Both the position numbers and the translations under genes were made by a program. Of a stretch of 64,000 nt of DNA, positions 56,318-64,000 are shown piece by piece (positions within the stretch are counted from its first letter, which is position 1; each line of letters opens with the position of its first letter). The notes under the pieces were generated by a model that saw only the letters and a list, made by a program, of their open reading frames with translations, was not told the DNA's origin and did no database searches. Source of the DNA: Mycobacterium paragordonae (GTDB lineage: Bacteria > Actinomycetota > Actinomycetes > Mycobacteriales > Mycobacteriaceae); assembly GCF_003614435.1 (NCBI RefSeq), contig NZ_CP025546.1, forward strand, positions 2,976,001-3,040,000. Reading direction: 5' to 3'.

Positions 56318-57304
56318 GTGACAGAAGTGGCGTGGGCCTCGTTGCCGGGTTCCGTCGAGAGCACCTACCCTTGCCGAGTGGAGGTCGGGTCTGGCGAAGC
56401 GGAGTCCGGCGTGACCGATGAGACCGCGACAGCGGTGGTGCAAGACGATGCCTCTCCTGATGCCGGGCCCCGGCGTTCTCCGGCCAAATGGTTCAGCAAC
56501 ACCAACCGCAGTCCGGGCGTGGTGGCATTCGTGAAGCGGGCGCGACGCTTGCTGCCGGGCGATCCCGAGTTCGGCGATCCGTTGTCGACGGCGGGAGACG
56601 GCGGTCCGCGGGCCGCCGCACGCGCCGCCGACCGGCTTCTGGGCGATCGCGATGCGGCATCGCGCGAGGTCAGCCTGGGTGTTCTACAGGTCTGGCAGGC
56701 GATGACCGAGGCCGTTTCGCGCAAACCGGCAAACCCTGAGGTGACGCTCGTGTTCACCGATCTGGTGGGTTTCTCGACGTGGTCGCTGCAGGCCGGGGAC
56801 GACGCCGCCCTGACGTTGCTGCGTCAGGTCGCCCGGGCGGTCGAGTCCCCACTGTTGGACGCCGGCGGGCATATCGTCAAGCGGATGGGTGACGGCATCA
56901 TGGCCGTCTTCCGTCGTCCCGGAGTTGCTGTCAAGGCCGTCCTCGCCGCCCAGGAGGCCATCAAGTCCGTTGAGGTGGAGGGTTATCGGCCCCGGATGCG
57001 GGTGGGCATCCACACCGGCCGACCACAGCGGCTGGGCGCGGACTGGCTGGGCGTCGACGTGAACATCGCGGCCCGGGTCATGGAGCGCGCCACCAAGGGC
57101 GGCGTGATGATCTCCAGCCCGACGCTGGACCTCATTCCGCAGAGTGACCTGGACGCGATGGGCGTCACGGCCAAGCGGGCGCGCCGGCCGATGTTCGCCA
57201 GCAAACTCACCGGCATCCCGCCCGATTTGGCGATCTACCGGCTGAAAACTCACAAAGAGTTGTCAACCAGCGATAACACAAATGAGACAAACGTCCATGC
57301 ATAG
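56318..57304 (+). CDS. Class III adenylate cyclase, Rv1647 type
   Basis: This 328-residue protein is set here at GTG 56318; GTG 56378 is an alternative start. The N-terminal ~130 residues are disordered, then helical. The cyclase homology domain (~140-310) has metal-binding TLVFTDLVGFSTW, a second Asp in RMGDGIMAVFRRP, RMRVGIHTGRPQ and the transition-state residues in NIAARVMERATKGG, so the site looks complete. It is cytosolic and would make cAMP, for which the universal stress protein in this window is a possible receptor. Confidence 0.9.
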   Translation: MTEVAWASLPGSVESTYPCRVEVGSGEAESGVTDETATAVVQDDASPDAGPRRSPAKWFSNTNRSPGVVAFVKRARRLLPGDPEFGDPLSTAGDGGPRAAARAADRLLGDRDAASREVSLGVLQVWQAMTEAVSRKPANPEVTLVFTDLVGFSTWSLQAGDDAALTLLRQVARAVESPLLDAGGHIVKRMGDGIMAVFRRPGVAVKAVLAAQEAIKSVEVEGYRPRMRVGIHTGRPQRLGADWLGVDVNIAARVMERATKGGVMISSPTLDLIPQSDLDAMGVTAKRARRPMFASKLTGIPPDLAIYRLKTHKELSTSDNTNETNVHA

Positions 57305-57313
57305 TGGAAGGTG

Positions 57314-58123
57314 ATGATTTCTAGTCTTGTCGCCCGGCTGTCGCGCGTCCGCTTCACGGTGGGCTACGTGGCGGCCCTGTTCGCGGTCAGCACCACGATG
57401 CTGATGTTGAGCCCGCAGGCCCACGACCGCGTGATCCGTCACGCCAGCACGAACCTGCACAACCTGTCGCACGGACGGCTCGGCACCCTGGTCGGTAGTG
57501 CCTTCGTCGTCGAGGCCGGCCCGTTGTGGTTCTGGCTGCCGTTTCTGACCTGTCTGCTGGTCCTGGCCGAACTGCACCTGCGCACCCTCCGGCTGCTGGT
57601 GGCGTTCATGGTCGGCCACATCGGTGCCACGCTGGTGGTCGCGGCGGCGTTGGCGACGGCGGTGCAGATGGGCTGGATGCCGTGGTCGATCACGCACGCC
57701 AGCGATGTCGGGATGAGCTACGGCGCGCTGGCGGCGCTCGGTGCGCTGACCGCCACCATCCCGCGGCCGTTCCGATCGGCCTGGATTACCTGGTGGATCA
57801 CGGTGAGCGTGACGGCCGCGGTCATCGGCGGTGAATTCACCAACGCCGGTCACGCCGTCGCGGTCACCCTCGGTGTGCTGGTCTCGCTGCGGTTCCGCGC
57901 TCCGATCCACTGGACGCCGGTGCGGTGCTTCATGCTGCTGGGATCCGCCGGTTTCGGCTTCCTGATGCTGGCGCACAGCATGTGGGGCATGGCGGCCGGC
58001 ATCGCGTTCGGCCTGTCAGGGGCGCTGATTGCCCACTTCGTCAGCGCCCGACTCGCGCTTCGCACGCCGGCGGACGCCGTCTCAGACGAGACGGTCATCG
58101 GCGCGCAGCCCGCAACGGTCTGA
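57314..58123 (+). CDS. Rhomboid-like multi-pass membrane protein
   Basis: This protein has about 269 residues from ATG 57314 (GTG 57311 is also possible), 7 bp after the cyclase. There are about six hydrophobic segments. Rhomboid-like elements are LWFWLPFLTCLLVLAE, FMVGHIGATL, SDVGMSYGALAALGAL (Ser in a G-x-S-Y-G context) and EFTNAGHAVAVTLG (His), so a Ser-His dyad is possible. Proteolysis is inferred. It is probably co-transcribed with the cyclase. Confidence 0.75.
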   Translation: MISSLVARLSRVRFTVGYVAALFAVSTTMLMLSPQAHDRVIRHASTNLHNLSHGRLGTLVGSAFVVEAGPLWFWLPFLTCLLVLAELHLRTLRLLVAFMVGHIGATLVVAAALATAVQMGWMPWSITHASDVGMSYGALAALGALTATIPRPFRSAWITWWITVSVTAAVIGGEFTNAGHAVAVTLGVLVSLRFRAPIHWTPVRCFMLLGSAGFGFLMLAHSMWGMAAGIAFGLSGALIAHFVSARLALRTPADAVSDETVIGAQPATV

Positions 58124-58332
58124 AAAAGCGGGACAGCAAACTAGAATCCGCTTCGGATATGGCGGCTCAATCCGGCGCCGAAATGCCGCCAGGTTGACGT
58201 CAACCCGAATGAACCCACAGTTCAGCGCGCCGAGTGTCTCCTGCCGCCACTTTCGACCGGCACGTGACGATTGAAAATTGTGCAGGCGCGTGGCAACGTA
58301 ACCCGGGCGCGTCGAACCGACCGGAGGATGCC

Positions 58333-59904
58333 ATGAGCTTTGTGATCGCCGATCCGGAGTCGCTGCTCAGTGCCGCGACGGACCTGGAAGATATCCACTC
58401 CACCGTGAGGGCCGCCGATGCAGGCGCGGGACTGACGACGAGGCTTGCGCCGGCCGCCGCCGACGAGGTGTCCACGGCGATAGCAGGGATGTTCGGCGCC
58501 TACGGCCAGGAATACCGCGCGCTCAGCGCCCAGCTGGAGGCTTATCACGCCCGATTCGTGCAGGCCCTGGCCGCGAGTGCGAATTCGTTCGCCACCGCCG
58601 AGGCAGCGAACGCCTCGATCCTGCAGACCATTGAGGAGCAGCTGCTCAGAGTTGTCAACGCGCCCACCCAGTTGCTGTTGGGCCGGCCGTTGATCGGCGA
58701 CGGTGCCGACGCCTCGGTGGCCGGCGGCCGCGGCGGCGACGGCGGGCTGCTGGTCGGAAACGGCGGCAGGGGCGCGGCCGGCGCCAGCGGACAGGCCGGC
58801 GGTGCCGGTGGGGACGCCGGATTGTTCGGCAACGGCGGTGCCGGCGGCAACGGCGGCACCGGAGCGCCCGGCGGCGCCGGTGGGCGGGCCGGGCTGCTGT
58901 TGGGTCGCCCCGGGATCGCCGGGCTTGCCGGCAGCGTCACGCCGCCGCCACCCGTCGGCACGGGTGTGTTCTCTCCCTACGTCGACATGACGCTGTGGCC
59001 CCAATTCGACTTCACCGGAGCCAGCCGGATCGGCAGCATCGAAGACGTCACGCTGGGCTTCATCACCGCCAATGCCGCCGGACAGCCGGCCTGGGGCGGC
59101 TTCACCGAGTACACGATCGGAAACGGCGGCACCGTCGCAAACGGCAACCTGCTCTACCAGATCAACGGCCAGATGGACGCCATGCGCGCCGCCGGCATCA
59201 ATGCCACCATCTCCTTCGGCGGCGCGGCCAACCAGGAACTCGCGCTGACCGGCGGAACAGCGGCTCAGTTGGCCGCCAAGTACACCTCGGTGATGAACGC
59301 CTACGGGATTCACAAGCTGGATTTCGACATCGAAGGTGCGGCCCTGGGGGACACGGCCTCGCTCAAGCTGCGCTCGCAGGCGATCGCGGCACTGCAGACC
59401 AGTGGCATCGCCGCCGGCAAGCCGGTGGATGTCTCATTCACGCTCCCGGTGATGCCGACGGGCCTGACCGCCGACGGTCTGCGGGCCGTTCAGATTGCCG
59501 TCGACAGCAACGTGCAGATCAGCCACGTGAACATCATGGCGATGGATTACTACGACCCGTCCCTGCCGTACGGCGGGAAGATGGGCGACTACGCGATCCA
59601 GGCGGCCACCGCCGTCCACGACCAATTGGTGCCGCTGTATCCGACGAAAACCAGCGCGCAGATCTGGTCGATGATCGACGTGACCCCGATGATCGGCGTC
59701 AACGACGACCCGGCCGAGATCTTCAGCCTGGCCGACGCCCAGAAGCTCACTACCTTCGCCGAACAGAACAACCTCGGCGGACTGCACATGTGGTCGGCAA
59801 ACCGCGACTTCCCGGGCCCACTGGGGATGCTGTCGAACACCAGCAGCGGAGTGGCGCAGAACCCGTGGGAGTTCTCCCAGACCTTCGAGCAATTCGACTC
59901 CTGA
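58333..59904 (+). CDS. PE_PGRS protein fused to GH18 chitinase-like domain
   Basis: This 523-residue protein starts at ATG 58333 with CCGGAGG upstream. The PE domain (~1-95) and GRPLIGDG (117-124) are followed by a short PGRS stretch (~130-205). Residues ~212-515 are not [39 protein letters not shown] (D330, D332, E334), [38 protein letters not shown] and [14 protein letters not shown]. This is the pattern of bacterial GH18 chitinases, with the catalytic DxDxE intact. It probably displays a chitinase-like enzyme on the cell surface or in the host. Substrate not proven. Confidence 0.88.
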   Translation: MSFVIADPESLLSAATDLEDIHSTVRAADAGAGLTTRLAPAAADEVSTAIAGMFGAYGQEYRALSAQLEAYHARFVQALAASANSFATAEAANASILQTIEEQLLRVVNAPTQLLLGRPLIGDGADASVAGGRGGDGGLLVGNGGRGAAGASGQAGGAGGDAGLFGNGGAGGNGGTGAPGGAGGRAGLLLGRPGIAGLAGSVTPPPPVGTGVFSPYVDMTLWPQFDFTGASRIGSIEDVTLGFITANAAGQPAWGGFTEYTIGNGGTVANGNLLYQINGQMDAMRAAGINATISFGGAANQELALTGGTAAQLAAKYTSVMNAYGIHKLDFDIEGAALGDTASLKLRSQAIAALQTSGIAAGKPVDVSFTLPVMPTGLTADGLRAVQIAVDSNVQISHVNIMAMDYYDPSLPYGGKMGDYAIQAATAVHDQLVPLYPTKTSAQIWSMIDVTPMIGVNDDPAEIFSLADAQKLTTFAEQNNLGGLHMWSANRDFPGPLGMLSNTSSGVAQNPWEFSQTFEQFDS

Positions 59905-59915
59905 GCTTTCCGTGA

Positions 59916-61108
<1,193 letters not shown>

Positions 61109-61109
<1 letters not shown>

Positions 61110-63595
61110 TGCGTATTCCGTACAGCTGGCTGCGTGAGGTCGTTTCGGCCGGGGCGCCGGGATGGGATGTCGGCCCCGGTGAGCTCGAGCAAGCCCTGGT
61201 GCGCATCGGTCACGAGGTGGAAGACGTCGCCAGGCTTGGTCCGGTGGAGGGCCCGCTGGCCGTCGGCCGGGTGTCCGAGATCGAGGAACTCAGCGGTTTC
61301 AAGAAACCGATCCGGGCGTGCCTGGTCGATGTCGGCAACCCCGAGCCGCAGGAAATCGTCTGTGGCGCAACAAATTTCGTTGTTGGCGATCTGGTGGTGG
61401 TGGCATTACCCGGAGCCACCCTGCCCGGAGATTTCACGATCGCCGCGCGCAAGACCTACGGCCGCAACTCCAACGGGATGATCTGCTCTGCGGCCGAGCT
61501 CGGCCTGGGGGCGGACCATTCCGGGATTCTGGTGCTGCCGCCGGGTACTGCGGAACCGGGCGCCGACGGCGCCGCGGTGCTGGGGCTGGACGACGTGGTG
61601 TTCCACCTGGCCATCACCCCCGATCGCGGCTACGGCCTGTCGGTGCGCGGGTTGGCGCGCGAGATCGCATGCGCCTACGACCTGCACTTCGTCGATCCCG
61701 CTGCTGTGGAGCCCTTGCCGGCTCAGGGTGAGGCGTGGCCGTTGACGGTGGACCCCGCAACCGGCGTGCGCCGGTTCGCGCTGCGCCCGGTCACCGGGAT
61801 CGATCCGGCGGCGGTGTCACCGTGGTGGCTGCAGCGCCGGCTGCTGCTGTGCGGCATCCGCGCCACCTCGCCCGCGGTCGACGTCACCAATTACGTGATG
61901 CTCGAACTCGGTCACCCCATGCACGCCCACGACCGCGCCCGCATCACCGGCGGCTTCCGGGTGCGCTTTGCGCGGCCCGGGGAAACGGTCGTCACCCTCG
62001 ATGACATTGAACGCAAGCTGGAGCCGGTCGATGTGCTGATCGTCGACGACGTCGCGACCGCGGCGATCGGCGGCGTGATGGGCGCCGACAGCACCGAGGT
62101 CCGCGCCGACTCGGCCGACGTGCTGATCGAGGCCGCGGTCTGGGATCCGGCGGCGATATCGCGAACGCAGCGACGGCTGCACCTGCCCAGCGAGGCGGCG
62201 CGCCGGTACGAGCGCGCCGTCGACCCGGCCATCTCGGTAGCCGTGCTGGACCGGTGTGCCAGGTTGCTCGTCGACATCGCCGGGGGAGTCGCCGAACCCG
62301 CCCTGACCGACTGGCGGGGCGACCCGCCGCGTGCGGACTGGTCGCCGCCCTCGGTCGAGATCCCGGCCGACCTGCCGGACCGCATCGCCGGCGTGGCGTA
62401 CCCGCCGGGCACCACCGCACGGCGCCTGACGCAGGTCGGCGCCCGGGTCCAGCAAGACGGCGGCATGCTGACCGTCACGCCGCCAAGCTGGCGTCCGGAC
62501 CTGCGGCAGCCCGCCGATCTGGTCGAAGAGGTGCTCCGGCTCGAGGGTCTCGAGGCGATCCCGTCGGTGCTGCCGTCGGCGCCCTCGGGGCGGGGACTGA
62601 CCGCCACCCAACAGCGACGCCGAGCCATCGGCAAATCGCTGGCCTTGTCCGGCTACGTCGAGATCCTCCCGACGCCGTTCCTGCCGGCCGGTGTGTTCGA
62701 TCTGTGGGGACTGCCCGCCGAGGATCCGCGGCGCAGCACCACCCATGTGATCAATCCGCTGGAAGCCGACCGCCCGCACCTGGCCACCACATTGTTGCCG
62801 GCCCTGCTGGAAGCCCTGCACCGCAACGTCTCCCGCGGCCTGGCGGACGTCGCACTGTTCGCCGTCGCACAGGTGGTGCAACCCACCGAGCAGACCCGTG
62901 CCGTCGATCTCATCCCGGTCCACCGTCGGCCCACCGACGCCGAGATCGCCACCCTGGATGCATCGCTGCCGCGGCAACCCCAGCACGTCGCCGCGGTGTT
63001 GGCGGGGTTGCGTGAACCCCGCGGGCCCTGGGGGCCGGGCCGACCCGTGGAAGCCGCGGATGCGTTCGAGGCGGTGCGGATCATCGCGCGCGCCAGCGGT
63101 GTCGACGTCACGTTCCGCGCCGCTCAGTACCTGCCGTGGCATCCCGGCCGGTGTGCCGAAGTTCTGGCCGCGGGCACCGTCGTCGGGCATGCGGGGCAGC
63201 TGCACCCGGCCGTCATCGAGCGCGCCGGGTTGCCCAAGGGGACCTGCGCGATCGAGTTGAACCTGGACGCCATTCCCGTCGGCGGAGTGCCGCCCGCGCC
63301 CCGGGTGTCGCCATTCCCGGCCGTTTTTCAGGACGTCAGCCTGGTGGTCGCGGACGACGTCCCCGCACAGGCCGTCGAGGACGCGGTGCGCGAAGGGGCC
63401 GGCGAACTACTCGAGCACCTGCAGTTGTTCGACGTCTTCGCCGGCCCGCAGATCGGCAAGGAACGCAAATCGTTGACGTTCGCACTGCGGTTCCGGGCGC
63501 CGGATCGCACCCTCACCGAAGACGACGCCACCGCCGCCCGCGATGCCGCGGTGCGCTGCGCCGCCGAGCGGCTCGGGGCTGAACTACGTAGCTGA
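61109..63595 (+). CDS. pheT: Phenylalanyl-tRNA synthetase beta subunit
   Basis: This 828-residue protein starts [12 protein letters not shown] at ATG 61109. The order is an EMAP-like OB domain (~40-160; [20 protein letters not shown]), the B3/B4 editing domain ([25 protein letters not shown]), B5 ([16 protein letters not shown]) and a C-terminal anticodon-binding FDX-ACB domain ([44 protein letters not shown]). It completes the PheST enzyme. Confidence 0.97.
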
Positions 63596-63672
63596 GCTCC
63601 GTAGCTGGGCATCGCTTGCCGGCGCGTAAGTTCCGGGGTTGTGCCCGAGCTCACCACCTGCGTAAATTTATC

Positions 63673-63690
63673 GTGTCAGTTTGCTGACAC
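63673..63690. promoter_or_regulatory. Inverted repeat between pheT and GTP cyclohydrolase gene
   Basis: GTGTCA (63673-63678) and TGACAC (63685-63690) flank GTTTGC, 36 bp before the cyclohydrolase start. The position suits a regulator operator; termination of pheT is less likely because no U-run follows. Confidence 0.45.
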
Positions 63691-63726
63691 ACCCCCGCTT
63701 CCCGGCGCCGTCGGCGAGGAGCCTGC

Positions 63727-64000
63727 ATGACGAGCTTGGCCGATCAACCGGACAACGTCATCGAGATGACCGCTGCGGGGGTGCTTCCGGACCTGACCGG
63801 CCGCTGGTTCGAAACTCCGTCGCGAGCTGTTTCTCCGGCGCAATGGGACCGGTTCGAGGCGTCGATCGCCGAGATCTTCAGCGCATTCGGGCTGGACCTG
63901 CAGACACCGGGCACCCGGGAAACCCCGAAGCGCTTCCTGAAGGCGCTTTACGACATCACTGCTGGATATGACGGTGATCCCAAGCTCGCGACGAGCTTCC
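63727..64000 (+). CDS. GTP cyclohydrolase I-like protein, 3' end outside window
   Basis: 91 codons are visible from ATG 63727, with GAGGAG 6 bp upstream. The segment WDRFEASIAEIFSAFGLDLQTPGTRETPKRFLKALYDITAGYDGDP matches the N-terminal part of FolE-type GTP cyclohydrolase I (DTPxR region). The catalytic Cys/His residues would lie beyond the window. It begins the pathway from GTP to folate or other pterins. The position after pheT differs from M. tuberculosis as I remember it. Confidence 0.82.
   Translation, partial: MTSLADQPDNVIEMTAAGVLPDLTGRWFETPSRAVSPAQWDRFEASIAEIFSAFGLDLQTPGTRETPKRFLKALYDITAGYDGDPKLATSF

Overview
The window is high-GC chromosomal DNA from a slow-growing Mycobacterium that is not M. 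tuberculosis. Evidence: PE and PE_PGRS genes, a LysX-type MprF/lysyl-tRNA synthetase fusion, a CoaE-UPF0157 fusion, and a gene order that follows the M. tuberculosis Rv1626-Rv1650 block as I remember it (pdtaR, thiolase-like/DUF35 pair, polA, rpsA, coaE, DUF402, uvrB, MFS, capA-type mannosyltransferase, usp, MBL, uvrA, lysX, infC-rpmI-rplT-tsnR, PE, DUF2236, cyclase, pheST). No database search was possible; all names come from motifs and recall.

Layout. 1-1211: 5' part of a PE_PGRS gene (minus strand). 1384-11840: a compact integrated element inserted into the 3' end of a tRNA with a CAA anticodon. It is bounded by a 23-bp direct repeat with integrase arm-type repeats just inside both ends. 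It carries integrase, an XRE-type repressor, an excisionase-like HTH protein, a RepA/AAA_25-like helicase, a 0.6-kb region packed with GGGCACRAC repeats (candidate origin), four small genes, a scaffold-like protein, an HK97-type capsid and a connector-like protein. No portal, terminase or tail gene is present, so it looks like a capsid-encoding phage satellite or a reduced phiRv-like prophage. Two plus-strand genes at its left end are candidate cargo; one has an RNxxxH motif like HEPN RNases.

11964-25000: pdtaR, a palindromic tandem repeat, a thiolase-like/DUF35 pair, polA, an extra LpxL-like acyltransferase, rpsA, coaE, a DUF2889 gene, a TetR/SRPBCC divergent pair, a stand-alone LigD phosphoesterase-domain protein and a DUF402 gene. 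24921-31624: an FHA-ABC transporter of the Rv1747 kind divergent from a PknF-like Ser/Thr kinase, then a PE_PGRS gene. 31700-42589: uvrB, two tandem MFS paralogues, a GT-C mannosyltransferase, a universal stress protein, a metallo-beta-lactamase-fold hydrolase and uvrA.

42621-52920: a DMT-type membrane protein, a winged-helix protein, two small proteins, a membrane esterase, lysX, and the infC-rpmI-rplT-tsnR translation cluster with a leader attenuator and an ATC start for infC. 53073-59904: two PE paralogues that share a promoter-like block, a DUF2236 protein, an adenylate cyclase, a rhomboid-like membrane protein, and a PE_PGRS protein fused to a GH18 chitinase domain. 60066-64000: pheS, pheT and the start of a GTP cyclohydrolase I gene.
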